A stretch of DNA of 64,000 nt from Chersky-806 sp038252255 (GCA_038252255.1 JBBSAM010000011.1:1-64000); one strand, 5' to 3'. Counted from the stretch's first letter, positions 1-8,018 are shown. Notes: generated by a model not told the origin, from the letters alone. Translations and numbers: made by a program.

Positions 1-48
1 GCCCCCCGGGGGGCCCCCCCCCCCCGCCAAAACGGGGGTTAGAGGGGG
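1..48. repeat. G/C homopolymer runs at the window edge
   Basis: This stretch is made of long G and C runs followed by two near-identical copies of a GGGGGTTAGA unit, the second overlapping the stop codon of the radical SAM gene. On the minus strand CCCCCG and CGGGGG can pair around a TTTTGG loop, so a terminator is possible. The composition is unlike the rest of the window, and a contig-end artefact is as likely as biology. Confidence 0.5.
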
Positions 49-1338
49 TTAGAGGGCGCGGAGCTGGAGCTCGGTGGGTTCGGCGCAGCAGAACCAGGGC
101 TCGGTGAGCCGCGGCGACGGGGCCACGCCGGTGAGCCCCAGTGGCGCGAGTCCGACCTCGGCCCGCAGCGCGTCGTAGACGACCGGGATCGGCGCGTCGC
201 CGGCGGCCTCGACCAGCGCGGCGAACCTCACCTGCAGATCGTCGAGCGGCGAGGTCCAGGGGTAGGTGAGCCGGGCCGCGTCCCAGGGTCCGAGCCCGTC
301 GATGTGGCCGAGGAGCAACGAGCCCTCGGGAACGAGGAGGCGGATCGTGTACTGCACGGGATCCACGTTGCCGACCAGCTCGTGCTCGGCGACGAACTCG
401 AGGATCGCGCGCAGGTCGCCGAACGTCGCCCACGGCGTGAACGGCAGCCACGACGGTCGGATGGTGATGCCGTGGCCACGCAACAGCTCGACGGCCTTCC
501 CCGCCTCGGCCGCGGTGTGCCCCTTGTCGAGCAGCTCGAGGGTCGCGTCGTTGACGGACTCGAACGCGGACACCACGAAGATGCAGCCCAACGCCGCCAT
601 CTCTCCCCAAACGGCCGCGTGCTGGAGGATGTGCTCGACCTTGACCGTGCAGTCGAACGTCAGGTCGGGGAACCGAGCGTGCACGGCGCGCACGACGCGC
701 AGGGCGTGGTGCGGCCCGTTGAAGAAGTCGGGGTCTCCGTAGGTCACGTGGCGCGCACCCATCGCGACTTGTTGGGCGACGTCGGCGACGACGGCGTCAA
801 CGTCGTTGATCTGGATGCGCCCGTCGAAGACGACCGGCACCGGGCAGTGCCGGCACCGGTGCGCGCAACCGCGCGAGGCCTCGACCGACGCGACCAGATG
901 CTCCGTCCCGGCCCGGACGAGGTGCGTGTACCGCTCCAGCGGCGGGAGGAGGTCGCGGGCGGGCAGGGTGCGGGCGTCCACCTCGACGGCGTCCACCTCG
1001 ACGGAGGCGCCGGCTTCGATCCAGCGCACCACCTCGGTGTCCGGATCGCGGCTCACGAGCGCGGTGGCGACGTCACGACACATCGCCGCGTACAAGCCGT
1101 AACACGCGACGGGCCCCGGGATCGTCGGCGCGACCTGCCGGGCAAGACGCGCGGCGGTGTGCATCGGCACCGAGAGCGCGACCTTGTCCGCCCACGCGGC
1201 CAGGGCCGGATCCCATGGATCGACCGAGAGGTCGAGGCACCGCACGTCGTGGCCCCGCGCCCGCAACCGGCCGGCGGGACCCGCCACCGCGAGCGGCTGG
1301 TGGCCGAGCGCATAGGTCGAGACGAGCAGCACCTTCAC
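49..1338 (-). CDS. B12-binding-type radical SAM protein with CCAEP tail
   Basis: This 429-residue protein has an N-terminal part (about 1-130) that looks like the Rossmann-type B12-binding domain of many radical SAM enzymes. A radical SAM core follows, with the 4Fe-4S motif Cys158-x3-Cys162-x2-Cys165 in SRGCAHRCRHC. The extreme C-terminus reads WFCCAEP (Cys417-Cys418-Ala-Glu-Pro421), encoded TGC TGC. This matches what I recall as the CUAEP/CCAEP-tail radical SAM family, in which one Cys may be selenocysteine. The GTG start overlaps the stop of the ATP-grasp gene by 4 nt (GTGA), so the two are translationally coupled and probably act in one pathway. Substrate and reaction are unknown. Family call is good; function is open. 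Confidence 0.8.
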   Translation of the reverse strand: MKVLLVSTYALGHQPLAVAGPAGRLRARGHDVRCLDLSVDPWDPALAAWADKVALSVPMHTAARLARQVAPTIPGPVACYGLYAAMCRDVATALVSRDPDTEVVRWIEAGASVEVDAVEVDARTLPARDLLPPLERYTHLVRAGTEHLVASVEASRGCAHRCRHCPVPVVFDGRIQINDVDAVVADVAQQVAMGARHVTYGDPDFFNGPHHALRVVRAVHARFPDLTFDCTVKVEHILQHAAVWGEMAALGCIFVVSAFESVNDATLELLDKGHTAAEAGKAVELLRGHGITIRPSWLPFTPWATFGDLRAILEFVAEHELVGNVDPVQYTIRLLVPEGSLLLGHIDGLGPWDAARLTYPWTSPLDDLQVRFAALVEAAGDAPIPVVYDALRAEVGLAPLGLTGVAPSPRLTEPWFCCAEPTELQLRAL

Positions 1339-2522
1339 GTGATGACCATATCGATGCGCGCGGCCGCAGCCCGCAGCGCAGCCTCGACCGCAGCCGGTGT
1401 CTCCGCGCGAGCGAACAGGAAGCCGAGATACCGGTCACCGTCGGGGAGCGGCGTGATCGTCCGCCCGGGCGGAACGGTGATCTCGAGTCCCACGATCCCT
1501 TTGACCGCGAGTGCCTCGTCGCGCCCGTGCACCGCTTCGAGCACTCCGGCACGCGGGATGGGCAGCATCATCACGCCCGCCGCGGTCGGCTCGCGCGCGA
1601 GGCCGTCGAGTGACATCCCGAGTGCATGCCGGAGGATCATCTCCTCGAGGCTGATCCCGGCACCGAACCGGAGCGTGCGTGCGCACAGGCCGCCGATCGA
1701 CCGGGCTGCGACCTCGATGACAACGACGCGTACTTTCGAAGCTGGACCGAGCGCGGTACCGGTCACCCGGAGCTCGGCGTGCACCGGCCCCTCGGTGAGC
1801 CCGATTGCCCGCGCGGCGCGCTCGCTCGCGGTGGCCACGGCCTTCAGCACCGAGGAGGGGAGCCTTGACGGCGTGACGTAGATCGTCTCCTCGAAGTACG
1901 GGCCCTCGAGCGCGTCGGGCTTGTCGAACACCGCCAGCACCTCGAGCGAGCCGTCCCGCAGCAGGCCCTCCAGCGCGACTTCGACGCCGGGGACGTACTC
2001 CTCGACGATCAGCGGCCCGGACCAGAACCGGCTGATCCGCTCGCGCGCCGCCGCCAGCTCGTCCGTCGTGTCGCACCGGATGACTCCCTGGCTGCCCGAG
2101 AGACCGGTCGGCTTCACCACGCACGGGAACCCCACTTCTTCGCTCGTGGTGCCGAACCGCGGTTGGGGGACCTCGCCGGCAGCGAGGCGGCGGCGCATCT
2201 CCGCCTTGTCGCGTGTGGCGGCGACGGCGTCCGGCGGGCTGTGCGGGAACCCGAGCCGGGCGCCGGCCTCGGCGGCGACCACGATGCCGCGGTCGTCGAC
2301 CGCCACCACGGCGTCGACCCCTCGCCGCTGATCCAGCTCGTCGATGGCGCGCACCGCGGCTTCGACGTCTGCGAGCGGGACCGCGACTGTGCGATCACCG
2401 TCGCCGAGCACCGGCACGTCATCCGCGCCCACGACGAGCTCAACACCGAGCGCGCGAGCCGCGGCCACGAAGTCGGGGGCTCGATACGTGCTGGTGGGTA
2501 CGAGGAGAAGTACCCGTGGCAT
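1335..2522 (-). CDS. ATP-grasp domain enzyme (carboxylate-amine ligase type)
   Basis: This 395-residue protein has an ATP-grasp layout: an N-terminal pre-ATP-grasp Rossmann part (MPRVLLLVPTSTYRAPDF), then ATP-binding segments including FPCVVKPTGLSGSQGV (about 140-155) and LIVEEYVPGVEVALEGL, and a metal-binding VVIEVAARSIGG element. Such enzymes join a carboxylate to an amine or thiol through an acyl phosphate. The reading frame stays open to about 3122, but residues upstream of ATG 2522 are antisense to the neighbouring gene and look non-coding. It is the first gene of a two-gene unit with the radical SAM protein. Its start lies about 18 bp from the divergent NfuA-like gene. Substrate cannot be inferred; amino-acid, peptide or cofactor ligation are all possible. 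Confidence 0.8.
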   Translation of the reverse strand: MPRVLLLVPTSTYRAPDFVAAARALGVELVVGADDVPVLGDGDRTVAVPLADVEAAVRAIDELDQRRGVDAVVAVDDRGIVVAAEAGARLGFPHSPPDAVAATRDKAEMRRRLAAGEVPQPRFGTTSEEVGFPCVVKPTGLSGSQGVIRCDTTDELAAARERISRFWSGPLIVEEYVPGVEVALEGLLRDGSLEVLAVFDKPDALEGPYFEETIYVTPSRLPSSVLKAVATASERAARAIGLTEGPVHAELRVTGTALGPASKVRVVVIEVAARSIGGLCARTLRFGAGISLEEMILRHALGMSLDGLAREPTAAGVMMLPIPRAGVLEAVHGRDEALAVKGIVGLEITVPPGRTITPLPDGDRYLGFLFARAETPAAVEAALRAAAARIDMVIT

Positions 2523-2527
2523 AGGCG

Positions 2528-2533
2528 TATCAT
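2528..2533 (+). promoter_or_regulatory. Putative leaderless -10 element (TATCAT)
   Basis: TATCAT lies 7 nt before ATG 2541, the spacing expected of a leaderless actinobacterial promoter. No Shine-Dalgarno sequence precedes either ATG 2532 or ATG 2541. On the other strand CATGAT sits 6 nt before the ATP-grasp start, so the two divergent promoters would overlap. Confidence 0.45.
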
Positions 2534-2540
2534 GGTGCAC

Positions 2541-3164
2541 ATGACCGAGCTCACCGCCCTGCTCACGATCACCGAACCGGCCAAGGAGCGCATCCTGGAG
2601 GTCCGGGCGGGGGAGCCGGAGCCCGAGACCCTCGCCCTCTGGCTCGAGGTCAGCGGGGTCCAGGGCAACGCCTTCACCTACGACATGTACTTCCGGCGCC
2701 TCGACGAGGCCGGCGAGCAGGACCTCGTGCAGCACGGCGACGACCTGTCGCTGGTCGTCCCCGAGGAGCACGCCGACAACATCCGCGGATCCACGCTGGA
2801 CCTGTCGGGCGGCGGGCTGCTGCTCCAGAACCCGAACAGCCCGTCCCCGCAGCTCCCGGGCGCGGCTGCGGCCGAGCTCGATCTCTCGGATCCCGTCGTC
2901 GCCAAGGTCGTCGAGGTGCTCGACACCCAGATCAACCCGCAGATCGCCGCGCACGGCGGCTACGCGGAGCTGGTCGCGATCGAGGCGCCGATCGCCTACC
3001 TTCGCATGGGCGGCGGCTGCCAGGGCTGTGGCATGGCCGCGGTCACGTTGTCGCAGGGCATCGAGGTCGCACTGCTCGACTCCGTGCCCGAGATCACCGA
3101 GGTCGTGGACGTCACCGACCACGCGTCCGGCTCGAACCCGTACTACGAGGCCGCGAAGAAGTAG
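2541..3164 (+). CDS. NfuA/NifU-type Fe-S scaffold protein
   Basis: This 207-residue protein has two parts. Residues 1-110 resemble a degenerate A-type carrier (HesB/IscA-like) domain. Residues 125-195 are a NifU C-terminal domain with the cluster-binding motif GGGCQGCGMA (Cys160-x2-Cys163). Such proteins carry a 4Fe-4S cluster bridged between two subunits and deliver it to apo-enzymes. I chose ATG 2541 because a TATCAT hexamer ends 7 nt upstream; ATG 2532, three codons earlier, is the alternative. The neighbourhood holds a cysteine desulfurase, a SufR-like regulator and Mrp, which supports a role in Fe-S assembly. The N-terminal domain lacks the usual three carrier cysteines. Confidence 0.85.
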   Translation: MTELTALLTITEPAKERILEVRAGEPEPETLALWLEVSGVQGNAFTYDMYFRRLDEAGEQDLVQHGDDLSLVVPEEHADNIRGSTLDLSGGGLLLQNPNSPSPQLPGAAAAELDLSDPVVAKVVEVLDTQINPQIAAHGGYAELVAIEAPIAYLRMGGGCQGCGMAAVTLSQGIEVALLDSVPEITEVVDVTDHASGSNPYYEAAKK

Positions 3165-3179
3165 CTCCTTCGCGCCCCG

Positions 3180-3908
3180 CTACGGCGTCGTCACGAAACG
3201 GGTGGCGTCGTCGGCCGCGTAGTGCGCGACGGCCGCGTCGGCCACGGCGTTGCTCTCGATCGCGGTGATCACGTCGGCGACCTTGGACGCCGGGATCGCA
3301 CACGTCATCTCGGTTGCGGCCATTCCCGTGCGGACCCGGCTGAGCGCGCAGCCGACGCTCGCCGCGATCTCGCCCTGCTCCTTGGCGATGGCGACGATGT
3401 GGCACTGCGGCTTTCCCTCGATCCGCAGGCCGGGCACCGCGTCGGACACGACCATCAGCTGCTTGGCATTGAGCCGCAGGAGCACGACGTCCGGGTCGAT
3501 CGTGGTCTGTGCGAGCGGGCCGTAGACGACCGCGCCGGGCTTCTCGGTCACCACGGGGATCTGCGGAACGATGTCCATCGTCACCCAACCCGTGTCGAGC
3601 AGCGCGGCGACGTCGCTGTTGCCGGCCACCTCGTCCAGCGTCTTGAAGCCGTGGGTGAGGCTGCCGACGCTGCAGTTCCCGTGGTCTTCCGCGACCGTTC
3701 CGAAGGTGGACTCGGCCGCGTGCATCCAGAACACGCAGCCGGCGGGAACGCGACCGGTGCGCCCGTCGGGGAGCGGCTCGGGCATGGGCGCGTCGAACGC
3801 CGCGATGCCTTCGACCGGGCCGGTCCGGAAGCTGATCGCGATCGGTGGGGCCGCCAGCGAGAGTGATGCGTGCAGCCGTCCGGCAAGGTCGTTCCAGTTC
3901 TGGCTCAT
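3180..3908 (-). CDS. DUF169 domain protein
   Basis: This 242-residue soluble protein matches the DUF169 pattern. It has an early PPIAISF segment, a GCVFWMHA...GNCSVGSLTHG region (residues about 55-85) rich in Cys and His, and a later QCHIVAIAKEQGEIAASVGC stretch. DUF169 proteins have no established reaction that I know of. It is convergent with the NfuA-like gene (15 bp between stops) and lies 25 bp downstream of the cysteine desulfurase on the same strand, so it probably belongs to that transcript. The conserved cysteines and the setting make a metal, sulfur or cluster-related role plausible, but that is inference. Confidence 0.75.
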   Translation of the reverse strand: MSQNWNDLAGRLHASLSLAAPPIAISFRTGPVEGIAAFDAPMPEPLPDGRTGRVPAGCVFWMHAAESTFGTVAEDHGNCSVGSLTHGFKTLDEVAGNSDVAALLDTGWVTMDIVPQIPVVTEKPGAVVYGPLAQTTIDPDVVLLRLNAKQLMVVSDAVPGLRIEGKPQCHIVAIAKEQGEIAASVGCALSRVRTGMAATEMTCAIPASKVADVITAIESNAVADAAVAHYAADDATRFVTTP

Positions 3909-3933
3909 CAGTTCCTTTCGAGGTGGGGGGCGC

Positions 3934-5073
3934 TCACGGGGTTCGAAGAGCGCGCAGCGTTGCGACGATACCCGGCAGCGCGTCCGCGAGGGCGCTGACG
4001 TCCGCTGCGGTTGACGACCACCCGACGCTCACCCGCATGGAGCGGTCCGCGTCGGCCCCCATCGCCTCGAGCACGGGCGAGGGCTCGAGCGCCTCGCTCG
4101 AGCACGACGAGCCGGAGTGCACCGCGACTCCATGCTGGTCGAGCGCGAGCAGGATCGGCTCTGCCTCCACCCCGTCAATGCCCAGGCAGACGACGTGCGG
4201 GACTCGTTCGTCGGGATCGCCGTACTGCGTGACGCCCGGGACGGTCCCGGTCACGGTGCGCACGATCTCGTCGGTCAGCCCGCGCGCGGCTCTCGCCTCG
4301 GCATCGAGGCGGTCGCCGGCCACGAGCTCGGCGGCCGCGGCGCCGAAGCCCACGATCGCGGGCACGTTCTCCAACCCGCCGCGCCGCTCACGTTCCTGCG
4401 CGCCCCCGATGATGAGCGGCGGGATCCGTAGCCCGCGGCGGATGAGCAGCGCGCCGGCGCCCTTCGGGCCACCGAGCTTGTGCGCCGTGACGCTGAGGAA
4501 GTCTGCGCCGAGCGCGGCGAAGTCGATCGGCACGTGCCCGGCCGCCGCGCACGCGTCGACGTGCACGAACACGTCGCGGGCGCGAGCTGCGGCGCAAACC
4601 TCGGCCACGGGCTGCAGGGTGCCGACCTCGTGGTTCGCGAGCTGCACCGACACGAGCGCGGTGTCGTCGCTGATCGCCGCCACGATCTCGTCCGCGTCGA
4701 ACCGGCCCAGCCGGTCCACTCCGATGACCGTGAGCTCGCCGGGCTCGCGCCGGCACGCGTCGAGCACGCTCGAGTGCTCGACCGCCGTCGTGACCATTCC
4801 GCCGCCGAGACCGGCCCGGCGCACTGCCCCCCAGATCGCGTGGTTGGCCGCCTCGGTCCCGCTCGCGGTGAACACGACCTCCCGGGGCCGCGCGCCCAGG
4901 AATGCCGCGACCTGCTCGCGGGCGTCTTCGACCGCGACACGGGTGGCGCGTCCCTCGGCGTGCAGCCGGGCCGGGTCGCCGTGGTGCTCCCGGAGGTAGG
5001 GGAGCATCGCGTCGAACGCGAGCGGCCGTAGCGGGGACGACGACGCGTGGTCGAGATAGGCGCGGGCAGCCAC
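3934..5073 (-). CDS. Cysteine desulfurase (NifS/IscS family)
   Basis: This 379-residue PLP enzyme should take sulfur from cysteine to give alanine and an enzyme persulfide for Fe-S clusters or tRNA thiolation. Visible landmarks are AVEHSSVL (His100, stacks on PLP), SVTAHKLGG (Lys199, Schiff base) and SGSSCSSEALEP (Cys324, persulfide carrier). The family motif H-x-D-A-x-Q appears as HVDACAAAGH, so the usual Gln that contacts the PLP ring is Ala here. The GTG start overlaps the SufR-like gene's stop by one base (TAGTG), which implies one transcript under that regulator. Length is normal for class I enzymes. DUF169 follows. Confidence 0.9.
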   Translation of the reverse strand: MAARAYLDHASSSPLRPLAFDAMLPYLREHHGDPARLHAEGRATRVAVEDAREQVAAFLGARPREVVFTASGTEAANHAIWGAVRRAGLGGGMVTTAVEHSSVLDACRREPGELTVIGVDRLGRFDADEIVAAISDDTALVSVQLANHEVGTLQPVAEVCAAARARDVFVHVDACAAAGHVPIDFAALGADFLSVTAHKLGGPKGAGALLIRRGLRIPPLIIGGAQERERRGGLENVPAIVGFGAAAAELVAGDRLDAEARAARGLTDEIVRTVTGTVPGVTQYGDPDERVPHVVCLGIDGVEAEPILLALDQHGVAVHSGSSCSSEALEPSPVLEAMGADADRSMRVSVGWSSTAADVSALADALPGIVATLRALRTP

Positions 5074-5792
5074 TAGACGCGGGCGACGCAGTGGTCGTCG
5101 CCGTCGGGTCGACTCGCCTCGAAGATCGGTTGCGTGTCGCCGTACAGGCCGGACATCAAGCCGCGGATCAGGCCGCGGTCCACCGCGCAGATCACGTGTG
5201 GGTACTGCTGCGCGGCTTCGCCGAACGGACAGTGCTCGGACACGATCGTGAGCGACGAGCCGTTCGACTCGGAATGTGCCGCGAAGCCGTGAGCGGTGAG
5301 CGCCTCGGCGACGGTCGCCAACGCGGCTTTCACCGATCGGTGCCCTTCGCTCGGTGCCATGCGCTCGGCGAGTGTGCGCCCGTACTCGAAGCCCACCTGC
5401 TCGGCCATCGCCTCGGCCTGGTCCGGGGGGAGCACGTCCAGTGCACGCGCGAGCAGCGTCGCGAGAAGATCGTCGCGCCGCGGCGGGAACGTGAGCGTGT
5501 CGTCGTGCTCGGAGATGCGGTACCGCTTCGACGGCCGGCCGGCGGCGCGGGCGCCCTCGACGCGACCCACGTCCACGGTCACGTAGCCACCGGCGGAGAG
5601 CTTCTCGAGGTGGTGCCGGGCGACGTTCGGGTGCAGCGCGAACTGCTCGGCGACGTCTGCCGCGGTGACGCCGTCCGGGGTCTCGCGGATCGCCAGGTAG
5701 ATGTCACGCCGCGTGGGATCCCCGAAAGCGCTGGTCACTGCACTCACAGCGGCGCTGAATTCATCGGCGTCGAGCACAGGCTCTTCGGGCAT
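5073..5792 (-). CDS. SufR-like ArsR/DeoR-type Fe-S regulator
   Basis: This 239-residue regulator has an N-terminal winged helix-turn-helix (VTSAFGDPTRRDIYLAIRE, then VTAADVAEQFALHPNVARHHLEKL). Its C-terminal domain has three cysteines, Cys188, Cys202 and Cys235 (EHCPFGEAAQQYPHVIC...DDHC), as in SufR-like repressors that sense a 4Fe-4S cluster. ATG 5792 is preceded by TAGAAT with a 7-nt gap, suggesting a leaderless start; the open frame beyond it lacks coding character. The gene leads the desulfurase and DUF169 genes and is divergent from mrp, with an inverted repeat between. It probably represses this Fe-S locus and itself. Cluster binding is inferred from the cysteines. Confidence 0.8.
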   Translation of the reverse strand: MPEEPVLDADEFSAAVSAVTSAFGDPTRRDIYLAIRETPDGVTAADVAEQFALHPNVARHHLEKLSAGGYVTVDVGRVEGARAAGRPSKRYRISEHDDTLTFPPRRDDLLATLLARALDVLPPDQAEAMAEQVGFEYGRTLAERMAPSEGHRSVKAALATVAEALTAHGFAAHSESNGSSLTIVSEHCPFGEAAQQYPHVICAVDRGLIRGLMSGLYGDTQPIFEASRPDGDDHCVARV

Positions 5793-5806
5793 GTCCGGTA
5801 TTCTAC

Positions 5807-5818
5807 CTACGTCCGTAG
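5807..5818. promoter_or_regulatory. Inverted repeat CTACG-TC-CGTAG, candidate SufR operator
   Basis: A perfect 5-bp inverted repeat with a 2-bp spacer lies in the divergent region between the SufR-like gene and mrp, with an outer TTC (5801-5803) and GAA (5821-5823) giving a wider dyad. It sits just upstream of the TAGAAT hexamer (5800-5805, minus strand), so bound protein would block the regulator's own promoter. Assignment to this regulator is inference from position. Confidence 0.5.
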
Positions 5819-5860
5819 TGGAAATCCTCCAGGGGCCGCCCTGGGAAGGCCGGAGGGCCA

Positions 5861-6667
5861 ATGCCCGGAGAGAATCCGTTCCTGCACGCGTCCACGAGGA
5901 TCCTGGCGATCGCCTCGGGCAAGGGCGGCGTGGGGAAGTCGTCGGTCACGACGAACCTCGCGATCGCACTCGCCCGCCGGGGCAAGGACGTCGCCGCGCT
6001 CGACGCCGACGTGTGGGGGTTCTCGATGCCCCGGATGCTCGGAATCGAGGCACCCCCCGAGCTCGACGAGGACAAGGCGATCATCCCGCCCGAGTCTCAT
6101 GGGGTCCGCTTGATCTCGATGGGCTTCTTCGTGCCCGAGGACCAAGCCGTCATCTGGCGCGGCCCGATGCTCCACAAGGCGCTCGAGCAGTTCATCACGG
6201 ACGTGAAGTGGGGCGAGCCGGACTACCTCCTCATCGACATGCCACCCGGCACCGGTGACGTCTCCATCTCGATGTCGCAGTTCCTGCCCCGCGCCGAGGT
6301 GATCGTGGTGACGACTCCCCAGATCGCGGCCCAGTCGGTCGCGCAGCGCGCCGCGGCGATGGCGGAGAAGGTGGAGCTGGATCTCATCGGCGTCATCGAG
6401 AACATGAGCTGGTTCCGCGGCGACGACGGCAAGGCGTACGACATCTTCGGGTCGGGTGGCGGCCAGGAGCTGGCGGATCACCTGCACGTACCGCTCCTCG
6501 GCCAGGTACCGCTCGTGACCGAGCTTCGTGAAGGCGGCGACATCGGGGCGCCGATCGTGGTCACCCAACCCGAGTCGGAAGCCGCGCAGGTCTTCGCCAA
6601 GATCGCGGAGGAGATCGAGGCGATCGCACCGCGCAAGATCTACAAGAAGGAGCTTCGCCTCACCTGA
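5861..6667 (+). CDS. mrp: Mrp/NBP35-family P-loop ATPase (Fe-S carrier)
   Basis: This 268-residue P-loop ATPase has the deviant Walker A ASGKGGVGKSSVTTNLA near residue 20, DYLLIDMPPGTGD and a FGSGGGQ segment typical of Mrp/ApbC, which bind and pass on 4Fe-4S clusters. Two features are unusual relative to the textbook protein. There is no N-terminal DUF59/MIP18 domain, and the CxxC that normally follows ENMS is missing (ENMSWFRGDDGKAYD). I believe the CxxC is often absent in actinobacterial Mrp. A strong GGAGGG stands just before ATG 5861. It is divergent from the SufR-like regulator across the inverted repeat. Confidence 0.88.
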   Translation: MPGENPFLHASTRILAIASGKGGVGKSSVTTNLAIALARRGKDVAALDADVWGFSMPRMLGIEAPPELDEDKAIIPPESHGVRLISMGFFVPEDQAVIWRGPMLHKALEQFITDVKWGEPDYLLIDMPPGTGDVSISMSQFLPRAEVIVVTTPQIAAQSVAQRAAAMAEKVELDLIGVIENMSWFRGDDGKAYDIFGSGGGQELADHLHVPLLGQVPLVTELREGGDIGAPIVVTQPESEAAQVFAKIAEEIEAIAPRKIYKKELRLT

Positions 6668-8018
6668 GGCTGCGGACGTAGCCGAGTCTCGGGGTGACGC
6701 CCACGCTCACGGTCTGGCCCTGGCGGACGGCTCGGTACAGATCCTCCGAGACGCGGTACGCCGCGATGCGGGGCCTGGTGCCGTCGTCGAGCGCGACGTA
6801 GTACCAGAACTTCGGCTCGTTGCGGGACGAGAGCAGCCGCGCCCGGGCCCGGCAGCGCAAGACGGTCCCGGTCACCGTGCGGGTCGTGAACAGGTCCGGG
6901 ATCGCGGCGACGAGGATCCACACGGCCCAGAGCCACGGGAACGCGAGGACCGCGATGACGGCCAGGGATCCGTTGAGGTCAGCGTCGACGATCCGGACGA
7001 TCAGGAACGTGGCGAGCGCGAGCCAGAACAAGCCGAGCGCTGTCGCGGCCACGGGTTGCGTGCCCCAACCGGGAGGCCGGACCCGCGGGTAGCGAACCCG
7101 CACACGCCGCCAGCGCCCGCCCTGGGGGCTCCACGCGAGGTGATCGTCCTCTTCGCCGAACGGCAGCGCGGTGACGGCGTGGTCGGCGAGACCGAAGCCG
7201 GCGGCGTACGCGAGATGGCGGCCGTAGAGCTTGACCGCGGCCGGCGGTAGGTCGCGCAGCTGCTCGTTCTCGGAAAGGTGGGCGCGCACGCCGAGCCACA
7301 CGGACTCGGCGGTCGAGCCTGCGGCCGTGGGCCGTTGGGCCAGCGAGCGCTTCATCCGGCCCGTGATCGCTCCGAGCAGCACCGCGCCGCCGACCGCGAT
7401 TGCCACGGCCACGCCCGTGAGCAGCGGACGTTCGGCCGTGTCGCCACCGATCTGCGCGGAGAGCAGCAGGAGCGCGACGACCGCGAGAACACCCGAGCCC
7501 ACCACGCGCACCATCGCCTTCGGCCACCGGTTCACCGTCAACCCGCGCTGCTGCGCATCCGCGACGACGAGCTGGGCGAGGCGGCGGTGCCACCGGGCCG
7601 CGACATCCGCGGTCCCCGTGGTGAGCGCGGTCGCGGGAATGACCCCTTCGATCGCCTTTGCGCGCAAGGCCGCGAGCACGTGCTGCTCGAACGGAGCCAG
7701 CTCCGCCGCAGCATCGGGTGCAACCCGACAGATGGTCTCGCCCGGTTGGATCTCATCGAGTGCGATGACGTTGCGGGCGGCGAGGTCGAGCAGGGTCGCC
7801 GGTGCGGTCTCGGTCCGGACCTCGTAGCCGCCGCAGAGCAGCGCCGCGATCGCCGGCGGTTCGGGACCGAGCTCCATCGTGGTGGGGCCGGCGCCGGCGT
7901 CCGGCGGGCGGCGGACCATCCAGGCCACGGCGGCAGCGCCGACCCACGCGATCGCGACCCCCGCCGCGGCGATGAGCACGGGGAGTGAGAACCCGTCCGA
8001 GCTCGATGATGCGACCAT
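6660..8018 (-). CDS. DUF2207-like membrane protein
   Basis: This 452-residue predicted membrane protein begins with a hydrophobic segment (residues 9-33), has further hydrophobic pairs in the middle (about 175-220) and near 330-375, and a soluble C-terminus. The stretch PPAIAALLCGGYEVRTETAPATLLDLAARNVIAL resembles the conserved block of DUF2207 proteins. Function is unknown. I chose ATG 8018 because it puts the membrane segment at the N-terminus; the frame is open to 8099. Its 3' end overlaps the end of mrp by 8 bp in convergent orientation. Confidence 0.65.
   Translation of the reverse strand: MVASSSSDGFSLPVLIAAAGVAIAWVGAAAVAWMVRRPPDAGAGPTTMELGPEPPAIAALLCGGYEVRTETAPATLLDLAARNVIALDEIQPGETICRVAPDAAAELAPFEQHVLAALRAKAIEGVIPATALTTGTADVAARWHRRLAQLVVADAQQRGLTVNRWPKAMVRVVGSGVLAVVALLLLSAQIGGDTAERPLLTGVAVAIAVGGAVLLGAITGRMKRSLAQRPTAAGSTAESVWLGVRAHLSENEQLRDLPPAAVKLYGRHLAYAAGFGLADHAVTALPFGEEDDHLAWSPQGGRWRRVRVRYPRVRPPGWGTQPVAATALGLFWLALATFLIVRIVDADLNGSLAVIAVLAFPWLWAVWILVAAIPDLFTTRTVTGTVLRCRARARLLSSRNEPKFWYYVALDDGTRPRIAAYRVSEDLYRAVRQGQTVSVGVTPRLGYVRSLR

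Noticed and set aside
49..100. Possible selenocysteine in the CCAEP tail
   Set aside because: Both codons are TGC; no in-frame TGA is present there, so this is the cysteine form.
304..1881. Long plus-strand frame opposite the radical SAM and ATP-grasp genes
   Set aside because: It is the antisense shadow of two clear genes and has an Arg/Gly-rich, low-complexity composition.
1335..3122. ATP-grasp protein with a 200-residue N-terminal extension
   Set aside because: The extension is antisense to the NfuA-like gene and lacks any domain; ATG 2522 fits the fold.
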